Source: Bog-532 sp963742865
GTDB taxonomy: Bacteria; Actinomycetota; Actinomycetes; Streptosporangiales; Streptosporangiaceae
Direction of reading: 5' to 3'
Assembly (NCBI GenBank): GCA_963742865.1
Contig: CAVUNW010000039.1
Span: 1 to 64,000 of the forward strand
DNA: 64,000 nt
Shown here: positions 37,638 through 45,220 of the stretch, in pieces
How positions within the stretch are numbered: the first letter of the stretch is position 1
Layout of the letters: each line of letters starts with the position of its first letter
Made by a program: the position numbers and the translations under genes
Notes under the pieces: generated by a model
Database searches by the model: none
What the model was told of the DNA's origin: nothing
What the model saw: only the letters and a program-made list of their open reading frames with translations

Positions 37638-38993
37638 TCACGGATGGGCCGTCACTTCCGGCTGAGCGGGCGGCTTGCCACCTATTACCTGGATCAGCCC
37701 GAGAACAAGCAGCAGCAGGATGACCAGCACGATGACAAAGGCGGCGGTGGGCTGTCCCCAGAACACGAAGATCAGCGCGAAGAGGGCCACGGCCGATATC
37801 CGGAGCCCCTTGCGGTGCGCGCGCGTCCACGTGCCGACCGGGCCCGTCTCCACACCCGTGAGCCAGGCGCGCCCCCGAAGCCAGTCGAGGCCCGAGGCGA
37901 CGCCGCCCCGGATCCTGACCGCGGTCACCGAGGGCCCGGTCACGAACGCAGCGGCGGCGACGAGCAGGCCCACGACGAGGAGCACGCGCAGCCCTTGCTT
38001 GATGAACCGGACGAGCGTATCGAACAGAACGGCCGCCGCGTCGGAGGGAAGCACGTTGCTCGGCACACTGTTCAGGTAGATGCTGCGGAAGATCAGCAAC
38101 CCGGCGGCGAGCACCAGCATCGATGCGGCGAGGCCGAGACCCGCTCCGATCAGGGCGCGCCGGTGGCTGCGCGCCACGTATACGCCCGCAGCCAGCAGCA
38201 GCAGGGCCAGGATCGGCAGCACGATCTTGAGATCGTTGATCAGCCGGTAGCCCGTCTGCGCCTTGACCAGGTACTTATCCGAGAACAGGGCGAACGTCGG
38301 GTTGATGGGCGGGATCTTATTGACGATTGTCAAGCCGCGTTTGACCAGGTCCTGCTTGACGAGGTCGATGAACGGCCCGAGGTTGAGGACGACCTTGCCG
38401 TTGCTGGTGGTTATCGACCCCCCGCCCTGCCCGGAGAGCGCTTTCACCACCGCCTGATGGACACGCTGGTTGGCCTGGACCCACAGCTGAGCGAACGCCT
38501 GACTCGCCACGATCGTGTGCACCTGGCCGTGGATGAATCCGTCCACCGCACCGTTGATCTGCGGGGCGACTGACTGCAGCAGCGTCCCGGCGCGCGTCAG
38601 CCCCTTGCTCTTCAGGTCTCCGGCGGCCTGATTGGCATACGCGGTCACGTCGAGGCGGCTCGTGATCTGAGCCGTGATCTTGTCCGTCAGCGCGTTCTGA
38701 ATGGCCGGCTCATGGACGAGGGGCTCCATGTTGGCCACGTAACGATCGGTATTGGAGACCTGATTGGCGGCCCAGACCCCCAGCACCGAGATCGGGGCGA
38801 GCAGGCAGCCGAGAAAGATGAGAACGGTGGCCACCGGAGTCCGCCAGCCGATGCGCCGCCGGCCTGCCGATGCCGCTTGCTTGGTACGCAGCTCATCTAC
38901 CTCGGCGCGCAGGCGTTCGATTTCTATTCGCTCTTCTTCGCTAGGGCCCGAGCCTTCGGCTGCAGGACCCGCCGTGTGGCCGACGTCAGACAA
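37638..38993 (-). CDS. Multi-pass membrane protein with N-terminal coiled coil
   Basis: 451 residues. Residues 18-40 (EEERIEIERLRAEVDELRTK) form a coiled coil, then a transmembrane helix (TPVATVLIFLGCLLAPISVL). An extracytoplasmic domain of about 160 residues follows, with NQVSNTDRYVANMEPLVHEP and repeated 'VxxALTDKIT' helices. Several helices come next, and the C-terminus carries a further hydrophobic pair. This matches a conserved actinobacterial integral membrane protein with no established function; the extracellular part resembles those annotated only as hypothetical. An exact palindrome lies 109 bp upstream, shared with cydD. GAP gene 1 is downstream in the same unit. Confidence 0.75.
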   Translation of the reverse strand: MSDVGHTAGPAAEGSGPSEEERIEIERLRAEVDELRTKQAASAGRRRIGWRTPVATVLIFLGCLLAPISVLGVWAANQVSNTDRYVANMEPLVHEPAIQNALTDKITAQITSRLDVTAYANQAAGDLKSKGLTRAGTLLQSVAPQINGAVDGFIHGQVHTIVASQAFAQLWVQANQRVHQAVVKALSGQGGGSITTSNGKVVLNLGPFIDLVKQDLVKRGLTIVNKIPPINPTFALFSDKYLVKAQTGYRLINDLKIVLPILALLLLAAGVYVARSHRRALIGAGLGLAASMLVLAAGLLIFRSIYLNSVPSNVLPSDAAAVLFDTLVRFIKQGLRVLLVVGLLVAAAAFVTGPSVTAVRIRGGVASGLDWLRGRAWLTGVETGPVGTWTRAHRKGLRISAVALFALIFVFWGQPTAAFVIVLVILLLLVLGLIQVIGGKPPAQPEVTAHP

Positions 38994-39102
38994 CGCATAC
39001 CTCCAGGGCCGACACGGACCGGATTCGGCGACCGATCACGGCGCCAGGCCGGCACTTGACTACTAGATTCGTTCACCGTCTCCCACCCAGCCGTGGCGCG
39101 CT

Positions 39103-39119
39103 TCACCCGGCCGGGGTGA
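39103..39119. promoter_or_regulatory. Island palindrome copy, exact (TCACCC-GGCCG-GGGTGA)
   Basis: Exact copy in the divergent region: 35 bp before cydD (plus) and 109 bp before the 451-residue membrane protein (minus). At 12 bases beyond the site on the plus strand is GATAGGA, a possible -10. Confidence 0.8.
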
Positions 39120-39154
39120 GTTGCCCGCTGCGATAGGAACGCATTATCGGGTGC

Positions 39155-40951
39155 ATGAGCATCGGCGGGAGCACGGCGCCGACTGCCCGCCCGCCGGAGC
39201 CCCGGAAGAATCACGGGCCGGTGGATCCGCGGCTGCTGCGTTACGGCCGGGCCGCCCGCGGCTATCTGGCCGTCACCGTGGCCCTCGGACTGGCCGGGAC
39301 GGCGCTGATCCTGGCCCAGGCCGGCCTGCTCGCTCACGCCCTGGCCACCGCCGCCCGCGGGCACGTCGCGGCCACGCTGGCGGGCACGCTCATCGCGCTG
39401 CTCATCGTGGTGGTCTTGCGGGCGGCGGTGAGCTACGGCGGCGAGGTGACAGCGCTCCGCGCGGCCGCAGTAGTCAAGTCGCAACTGCGCGGGGCGCTCA
39501 CCGCCCGGGCGCTGCGGCTCGGTCCGGGGTGGCTCGGTGGCCAGCGGGCGGGTGAGATCGCGACGCTGAGCACCCGGGGCCTGGACGGGCTGGACTCATA
39601 TTTCGCCCGGTACGTCCCGCAGCTCGTGCTCGGGGTACTGGTGCCCATCGCGGTGGTCGCCCGGGTGGCGGTCGCGGACTGGATCTCCGCGGTGATCATC
39701 GCCGTGACATTGCCGCTGATCCCCGTCTTCGCGGTGCTGGTCGGCTGGCACACCAAGGCGCAGACGCGGCGGCAATGGCGGTTGCTGGCCACCCTCGGCG
39801 GGCACTTCCTCGATGTGGTGGAGGGCTTGCCGACGCTCAAGGTGTTCGGCCGGGCCAGGGCCCAGGAAGATGCGATCGCCAAGGTCACCGATGATTACCG
39901 GACGGCGACGATGTCGACCTTGCGGGTCGCTTTCCTATCCGCCCTGGTGCTGGAGCTAGCGGCCGCGGTAGCGACCGCGCTCGTCGCGGTCGAAGTCGGG
40001 CTCCGCCTGCTGTACGGCCATATGGGGTACGAAACGGCACTCCTGGTGCTGCTTCTCACCCCAGAGGCGTATCTGCCGCTGCGGGCGGTTGGCAGCCAGT
40101 TCCACGCGAGCATGGAAGGGGCGGCCGCAGCCGGGCGCGCGTTCGAGATCCTGGACACCCCGGTGCCGGACGGGGCGCAGGCCCAGCCGGCTCCGGGAGC
40201 TCAGCCGGCCCGGCGCACTGCGCCCACGGTGACGGCGGACCTGCGGACTGCGGAGATCAGGCTGGACGGGATCACCGTGGCCTATCCGGGCCGGCCCCGC
40301 CCGGCCCTGAACGGGGTCAGCCTGACCGTCGCGCCGGGCGAGCGGATCGTCGTGGCCGGGCCGAGCGGCGCGGGTAAAAGCACGCTGCTGGCCCTGCTGC
40401 TCCGCTTCATCGCCCCCACGGCCGGGACCATCGAGGCCGGCGGCGGTGACATAGCCGCGATGGATCTGGAGCAGTGGCGCCGCCAGATCGCGTGGGTACC
40501 GCAGCAGCCGTACCTCTTTACCGGAAGCGCGGCGGACAACATCGCACTCGGCCAGCCCAGCGCGAGCCGCGCCGCCATCTGCCGGGCGGCCCGGCTGGCC
40601 GGGGCCGCCGAGTTCATCGATTCGCTGCCGGATGGCTATGACACCCCGCTCGGGGAGCGCGGCCTGCGGCTATCGGCCGGCCAGCGTCAGCGGATCGCGC
40701 TCGCGCGCGCGTTCCTGCGGGACGCTCCTCTGCTGCTCCTCGACGAGCCCACCGCCCATCTGGACCGGGCTGGCGCCGGCCTGATCGCCTCGGCCCTGGA
40801 CACGGAGCTGGCCGGGCGCACCGTCATCCTGATCAGCCATGGGCGGGGCTGGTCCGCTGGCAGCGGCGGGCGGGTGGTCAGCCTGGAGCACGGGACGCTG
40901 GCATCACCGGCCGGTTCGGGGCGGCCGGCCGCCGCGGCGGTGACCACATGA
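39155..40951 (+). CDS. cydD: Thiol reductant ABC exporter subunit CydD
   Basis: ABC transporter half of the CydDC system that exports glutathione or cysteine and is needed to assemble cytochrome bd. 598 residues: six transmembrane helices (to about residue 330) with LTLKVFGRARAQ-like coupling region (LPTLKVFGRARAQEDAI). The nucleotide-binding domain has Walker A GPSGAGKSTLLALLL, signature LRLSAGQRQRIALARAF, Walker B PLLLLDEPTAHLD and an H-loop in VILISHG. ATG 39155. cydC follows with an ATGA overlap. It lies 22 kb from cydAB but carries the same operator, which links the two parts of the oxidase pathway. Confidence 0.92.
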   Translation: MSIGGSTAPTARPPEPRKNHGPVDPRLLRYGRAARGYLAVTVALGLAGTALILAQAGLLAHALATAARGHVAATLAGTLIALLIVVVLRAAVSYGGEVTALRAAAVVKSQLRGALTARALRLGPGWLGGQRAGEIATLSTRGLDGLDSYFARYVPQLVLGVLVPIAVVARVAVADWISAVIIAVTLPLIPVFAVLVGWHTKAQTRRQWRLLATLGGHFLDVVEGLPTLKVFGRARAQEDAIAKVTDDYRTATMSTLRVAFLSALVLELAAAVATALVAVEVGLRLLYGHMGYETALLVLLLTPEAYLPLRAVGSQFHASMEGAAAAGRAFEILDTPVPDGAQAQPAPGAQPARRTAPTVTADLRTAEIRLDGITVAYPGRPRPALNGVSLTVAPGERIVVAGPSGAGKSTLLALLLRFIAPTAGTIEAGGGDIAAMDLEQWRRQIAWVPQQPYLFTGSAADNIALGQPSASRAAICRAARLAGAAEFIDSLPDGYDTPLGERGLRLSAGQRQRIALARAFLRDAPLLLLDEPTAHLDRAGAGLIASALDTELAGRTVILISHGRGWSAGSGGRVVSLEHGTLASPAGSGRPAAAAVTT

Positions 40952-42785
40952 CCGCCGGGCCCGTAAGCGCGGATGAGGCCCGGAGCGGGGGTGAGGCCCG
41001 GAGCGGGGGTGAGGCCGGGAGCGGGGGTGAGGCCGGGAGCGGGGCCAGCGGGGCCGGCCGCTGCTGCGGCTGCTCTGGCTGGCCGGGCCGCTGCGGGGAC
41101 GGCTGGCGCTGTCTGTCCTGGCGGGCGCGGCGGCCACCGGTTTCGGTGTGGCCCTGCTGGCGACTTCCGGCTTCATGCTGGCCCGCGCGTCTGAGCACCC
41201 GGGCATTCTGGCCATATCCGTCGCGGTGGTCGCGGTCCGCGCGTTCAGCGTCGGCCGCGGGGTGTCCCGCTACCTCGAACGTCTGACCTCTCACGATGTC
41301 GCGTTCCGGGTGCTCGCTGATATCCGGGTGGCCATCTACCGGCGGCTGGAGCGGCTCGCGCCGGCCGGGCTGGCCGCCTTCCGGTCCGGTGATCTGCTGG
41401 CCGCGCTGATCAGCGACGTGGACGCCACCCAGGACCTGTTCATCCGCGGCATCGGGCCGCCGCTGGCGGCGGCCCTGGTGGGCGCGGGCGCCGTGACGGT
41501 GGGCCTGGTGATCCTCGCGCCGGCCGGTGGCCTGCTGGCCCTCGGGCTCCTGGCCGCGGGGCTGGCCGCGCCGCCGTTGGCCGTCGCGGCTTCGCGGCGG
41601 GCGGCCCGGGCCACCGCACCGGTCCGCGGCGAGCTCAGTGCGACGGTCACTGACCTGCTGTCCGGCGCGGCCGAGCTGCACGCGTTCGGCGCCCAGGACA
41701 CCGCGCTGGCCGCCGCCGCCGAGGCGGACGCCAAACTGACCGCGCTTACCAGGCGCTCCGCCGCCGCGACGGGACTGGGCAGCGGGCTGATCACCGGCCT
41801 CACCGGGCTTACCGTATGGGGGGTCCTCGTCCTGGGGGTGGCGGCCGTGGACCAGGGCACGCTCACCCGGGTGCCGCTGGCGGTGCTGACCCTCACGGCG
41901 CTGGCCGCCTTCGAGGCGGTCGCCGTCATGCCGGCCGCCGCACTGCAGCTCGGCGCCGCACGTGCCTCGGGCCGCCGGATCGGCGCGATCCTCGACGCGC
42001 CGGACCCGGTGACCGAGCCGGCCACCCCCCGGCCGCGGGCCGACGGGCCCGTGCACGTACGGCTGTCCGGGGTACAGGTCCGGTACGAGCGGGACGGGCC
42101 GCTCGCGCTGGACGGGCTCGATCTGGACCTTCCGCCGGGCCGGCGGGTCGCGCTCATCGGCCCCAGCGGGGCCGGCAAGTCCACCGCGGCCGCTGTCCTG
42201 CTGCGTTTCCGCGACCCGGCCGGCGGCACGGTCACGCTGAACGGCGCCGACCTCGCCAGTTACGCAGGCGATGACGTGCGGGCCGTGATCGGCGGCTGTC
42301 CCCAGGACGCGCACATCTTCGACACCACCATCCGCGAGAACCTGCGGCTGGGCCGTCCGGGGGCCAGCGACGATGAGCTGACGGCGGTGGCGGCGAGGGC
42401 CCGGCTGCGGCCCTGGATCGATTCCCTCCCGCAGCGCTGGGACACACCCGTCGGCGCCCACGGGGCCGTCATGTCCGGCGGTGAACGGCAGCGGCTGGTC
42501 CTGGCCCGGGCGCTGCTGGCCGACCCGGCCGTGCTGATCCTGGACGAGCCGACCGCCCACCTGGACCCCGAGGCACGCGCCGCGCTGACCGCCGACCTGC
42601 TGACCCTCACCGCGGGCCGGGCCACCCTGCTCATCACCCACGAGCTGGAGGGCCTGGAGCAGGTCGACGAGATCATCCTGCTGGACCACGGGAAGGTCAC
42701 CGAGCGCGGCACGCACGAAGAGCTAATGCGGGCACACGGCCGCTACCGGCAGCTGAGGGACGCGCCGTCGTTCTGGCCCGCGTAA
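40948..42785 (+). CDS. cydC: Thiol reductant ABC exporter subunit CydC, start region frameshifted
   Basis: Partner subunit of CydD. From about 41049 the frame reads PLLRLLWLAGPLRGRLALSV and the CydC membrane domain (ATSGFMLARASEHPGIL, VGRGVSRYLERLTSHDVAF). The nucleotide-binding domain follows with Walker A GPSGAGKSTAAAVLL, GCPQDAHIF, signature MSGGERQRLVLARAL and ILDEPTAHLD. The natural start is ATG 40948, overlapping the cydD stop (ATGA), but that frame passes through four 18-bp repeats and then is one base out of step near 41056. Either a base is missing in the GC-rich run or translation starts internally (GTG 41148, which would remove the first helix). Corrected length is about 612 residues. 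Confidence 0.85.
40975..41046 (+). repeat. 18-bp tandem repeat, four copies, at the cydC N-terminus
   Basis: GAGGCCCGGAGCGGGGGT and a C-to-G variant, encoding EARSGG/EAGSGG in the ATG 40948 frame. It lies immediately before the frame disruption, so slippage here may be the cause. Confidence 0.9.
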
Positions 42786-42815
42786 GCCAGGGCGCCGCGC
42801 CGGCGGCAGCTGTTC

Positions 42816-42832
42816 TCACCCGTCCGGAGTGA
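42816..42832. promoter_or_regulatory. Island palindrome copy, one mismatch (TCACCC-GTCCG-GAGTGA)
   Basis: 30 bp after the cydC stop and 65 bp before ATG 42898 of the 42-residue gene. Confidence 0.65.
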
Positions 42833-42897
42833 TGCCAGCCGTCCAGCCGCCGCGATCTGCTGAGACAGCGGCCGGATAGCCCGGCAGAGGAGCTGAT

Positions 42898-43026
42898 ATG
42901 GCGACTAACGAGGTGGACGCGCTGGTGATTTTCGGCTACACACTTCCCCTGGGCCCCGAGCAGCCTGCCGTAGCGCCAGAATCGGTGCCGGACAAGCCGA
43001 CCACCGCGACCCGCCAGCAGGGGTGA
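42898..43026 (+). CDS. 42-residue small protein between two palindromes
   Basis: Short open frame with a good start (GAGGAG 7 bases before ATG 42898). It reads MATNEVDALVIFGYTLPLG, then a proline/alanine-rich tail, TGA at 43024. It has its own palindrome 65 bp upstream, and another palindrome starts 21 bp after the stop. No transmembrane helix is predicted by eye, only a short hydrophobic core (ALVIFGYTL). I recognise no family. The position in the regulon and good RBS favour a real small protein; conservation in relatives would decide. Confidence 0.55.
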   Translation: MATNEVDALVIFGYTLPLGPEQPAVAPESVPDKPTTATRQQG

Positions 43027-43047
43027 TGTCGCAGCCGGCGCATCGGC

Positions 43048-43064
43048 TCACCCTTGGCGGATGA
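43048..43064. promoter_or_regulatory. Island palindrome copy, one mismatch (TCACCC-TTGGC-GGATGA)
   Basis: 73 bp before ATG 43138 of the nonapeptide-repeat protein. It overlaps a TTG (43054) that would be the longest possible start, which argues against that start. Confidence 0.65.
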
Positions 43065-43137
43065 ATACCTGGGGCCGCCGCGTGGCGATACTGGGCTCGT
43101 GGATCCACTCAATCAGCAGCGCGCGAGGGGCAGGCGG

Positions 43138-43797
43138 ATGGGCGACCCCGCGGAGTCGCTCGTGCAGCGTGTCGCGGAGCGCGTGGTCGACGTACTCGTG
43201 AACGCGCTGGATGTGAACGCCCTCCTGCAGACGGTCGATCTGAACGCTCTCCTCGGCCAGGTCGATGTCAACAAGCTGCTGGCGGAAATCGACCTGAACG
43301 CAGCGCTTACGCGGGTTGACCTGAACCCGGTGCTGGACCGCGTTGACCTGAACGCGGCGCTCACGCGGGTTGACCTGAACCCGGTGCTGGACCGCGTTGA
43401 CCTGAACGCGGCGCTCACGCGGGTTGACCTCAATCCGGTGCTGGACCGCGTTGACCTGAACGCGGCGCTCGCCCGGGTTGACCTCAATCCGGTGCTGGAC
43501 CGGGTCGACCTGAACCCGCTGCTGGACCGGGTCGACCTGAACCCGCTGCTGGACCGGGTCGACCTGAACGCCATGGTGCAGCGCATCGACGTGGACGCGC
43601 TGGTCGAGGAGACGGATCTCGGCGCCATCATCGCCAGCTCGTCCGGCGGGATAGCGAGCGAGGCGCTCGACGCGGCGCGCAGCCAGGCCGTCGGCCTCGA
43701 TCGGTTCATCGACCGCTGGACGGGGCGGCTGCTCCGGCGCAAGCATCCCAGGCCGCCGGCGCCGGCCGCCCTGCTGGACGCTCAGGCCGGGCCGTGA
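43138..43797 (+). CDS. Nonapeptide-repeat protein (VDLNxxLxR solenoid)
   Basis: About 219 residues from ATG 43138 (GAGGGG upstream); upstream in-frame starts at 43054 (TTG) or 43099 (GTG) are possible. After a helical lead (ESLVQRVAERVVDVLVNA) come about 16 tandem nine-residue units, consensus VDLN-A/P-x-L-x-R. They alternate between AALTR and PVLDR endings, so that an 18-residue (54-bp) pair is nearly identical at DNA level from about 43300 to 43500. A helix with GLDRFIDRWTGRLLRRK and a proline-rich tail follow. The repeat suggests an elongated solenoid or amphipathic scaffold with a leucine spine and an Asp-Asn edge. No catalytic motif. The stop overlaps the RDD gene start (GTGA), so the two products probably act together at the membrane. 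Confidence 0.85.
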   Translation: MGDPAESLVQRVAERVVDVLVNALDVNALLQTVDLNALLGQVDVNKLLAEIDLNAALTRVDLNPVLDRVDLNAALTRVDLNPVLDRVDLNAALTRVDLNPVLDRVDLNAALARVDLNPVLDRVDLNPLLDRVDLNPLLDRVDLNAMVQRIDVDALVEETDLGAIIASSSGGIASEALDAARSQAVGLDRFIDRWTGRLLRRKHPRPPAPAALLDAQAGP

Positions 43798-44354
43798 GCA
43801 CCCGGGCGCGGGACGCGGGCTTGGTAGCCGCACAGGGGCACTACGCCGGCTCCGTATCGCGGTTTCTGGCCTATGTCATCGACCTCGCAGTCAGCTCCGG
43901 CCTCTTTGCCCTCGGCCTCGCGGCTGCCTCACTGGTGGCCCAGGTCGTGACGGGGCATTCGGTCAGCTGGAACCGGACCAACATCGTCGTGGCCGTCATC
44001 TACGTGGCCTGGGAGTTTTTCTACTTCGGTTACTCCTGGGCGGTCAGCGGCCGGACCTTCGGCATGGCGGTACTCGGCGTGCGCGTGGTCCGGGCCGATG
44101 GCAAGGGGCTCGACCCGTGGCGCGGGGTGGTGCGCGCGCTGGTGTTCCCGCTCAGCTTCCTCCTGTGCGGCCTGGGCTTCCTCGGCATCCTGGTACAGCG
44201 CGAGCACCGCGCCCTGCACGATCTCATCGCCGGCAGCGCGGTCATTTATGCGTGGGACGCGCGGGCGGCCCGGCTGCGGTTCCTCGCCCGCGAGTCCGAG
44301 ACCGGAGCAGGTGGCAGCGCGCAGCCCACGGCCGCAATCACCCAGGACGGGTGA
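43794..44354 (+). CDS. RDD-family membrane protein
   Basis: 186 residues with the RDD domain: VSRFLAYVIDLAVSSGLFAL (Arg and Asp in helix 1), a second helix, FYFGYSWAVSGRTFGMAVLG, VRVVRADGKGLDPWRGVVRA and the final REHRALHDLIAGSAVIYA (second Asp). RDD proteins are inner-membrane proteins, some of them Na+(Li+,K+)/H+ antiporters in other bacteria, but the role here is unknown. GTG 43794 overlaps the stop of the nonapeptide-repeat gene. Its own stop codon is part of the next exact palindrome (44338-44354). Confidence 0.87.
   Translation: MSTRARDAGLVAAQGHYAGSVSRFLAYVIDLAVSSGLFALGLAAASLVAQVVTGHSVSWNRTNIVVAVIYVAWEFFYFGYSWAVSGRTFGMAVLGVRVVRADGKGLDPWRGVVRALVFPLSFLLCGLGFLGILVQREHRALHDLIAGSAVIYAWDARAARLRFLARESETGAGGSAQPTAAITQDG
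44338..44354. promoter_or_regulatory. Island palindrome copy, exact (TCACCC-AGGAC-GGGTGA)
   Basis: The right arm contains the RDD stop codon TGA. 107 bp upstream of the HdeD-family start. CATAGCGAT about 27 bases downstream may be a -10. Confidence 0.75.
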
Positions 44355-44461
44355 GGACATCTAGCGGCGGGCGCACCGAACATAGCGATGAGTGGCGAGG
44401 CGGCACACGTTGGGTGCAGGCCACTTGAGGGCTGACGCCCGAAAGGAAGGCAGGAACGCTG

Positions 44462-45058
44462 ATGCTATCCAGCGAATCTGACGTGCATACGTCACCGCCT
44501 TCGCTGCTGGCAGGACCGTCGTGGCCAGTGACCGTGACGCTCGGCGTGCTGACGCTGATTCTCGGGATCGTGGTGACCTTTCATCCGGGCGGCTCGCTAA
44601 ATGTGGCCGCAGTCCTGGTCGGCATTCTCATGATCCTCTCGGGGATCTTCCACCTGATCCGGGTGTTCGATCCGGAGGAAGCCCACCGGGTGTGGCTCGG
44701 CATCGCGGGCCTGATGTTCATCGTCGTCGGCGTGGTGCTGATCCGTCACCTGCACATCACCGTGGCGGTGATCGGCCTGTTCGTCGGCATCACCTGGATC
44801 GTTCAGGGGATCGCCGCGCTCGTCGGGGGAATCTCCAGCGACGCCCGCGAAGGACGCGCCTGGTGGATCGCCTTCGGCGGCATCAGCCTGATCGCCGGGA
44901 TCGTGGTCGCGGCTACCCCCGTCTCCTCGCTGACCTTCCTCACCGTCCTCCTGGGCATCTGGTTCATCGTCATGGGCGTCTTCGAGATCATCGGCGGCTT
45001 CATGCTCCGGCGTGAGCTCCGGCACGAGGCGCAGGTCACGGTGATGACGCTCGAGTGA
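44462..45058 (+). CDS. HdeD-family membrane protein
   Basis: 198 residues with six hydrophobic helices in three pairs (TLGVLTLILGIVVTFHPGG, AAVLVGILMILSGIFHLIR, GIAGLMFIVVGVVLIR and so on), the DUF308/HdeD pattern. In E. coli HdeD is a membrane protein of the acid-fitness island that contributes to acid resistance at high cell density. ATG 44462. The charged C-terminus (RRELRHEAQ) is cytoplasmic. It has its own exact operator. Together with gadB, glsA and ClC in the same island, this is the strongest pointer to acid stress. Confidence 0.88.
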   Translation: MLSSESDVHTSPPSLLAGPSWPVTVTLGVLTLILGIVVTFHPGGSLNVAAVLVGILMILSGIFHLIRVFDPEEAHRVWLGIAGLMFIVVGVVLIRHLHITVAVIGLFVGITWIVQGIAALVGGISSDAREGRAWWIAFGGISLIAGIVVAATPVSSLTFLTVLLGIWFIVMGVFEIIGGFMLRRELRHEAQVTVMTLE

Positions 45059-45086
45059 TCGCTCGACTGGCCGCTCGACTGGCCGC

Positions 45087-45103
45087 TCATCCCCGGCGGG
45101 TGA
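45087..45103. promoter_or_regulatory. Island palindrome copy, one mismatch (TCATCC-CCGGC-GGGTGA)
   Basis: 117 bp upstream of the sulfatase ATG 45221, 28 bp after the HdeD stop. Preceded by two direct copies of CGCTCGACTGGC (45060-45083). Confidence 0.6.
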
Positions 45104-45220
45104 TGCGCGGCCGACGTGAGCACGGACAGCATTCTTAGCGGGTCTGTGTGACTGAACCCGGACGGTTCCCTCCTCCGTGGTGAGACCCGTCAGATGGCCG
45201 CCAGGCGCGAGGAGCAGTGG

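Noticed and set aside
43054..43137. Upstream start of the nonapeptide-repeat gene at TTG 43054
   Set aside because: It lies within the palindrome and would place the operator inside the coding sequence; ATG 43138 has a better ribosome-binding site.
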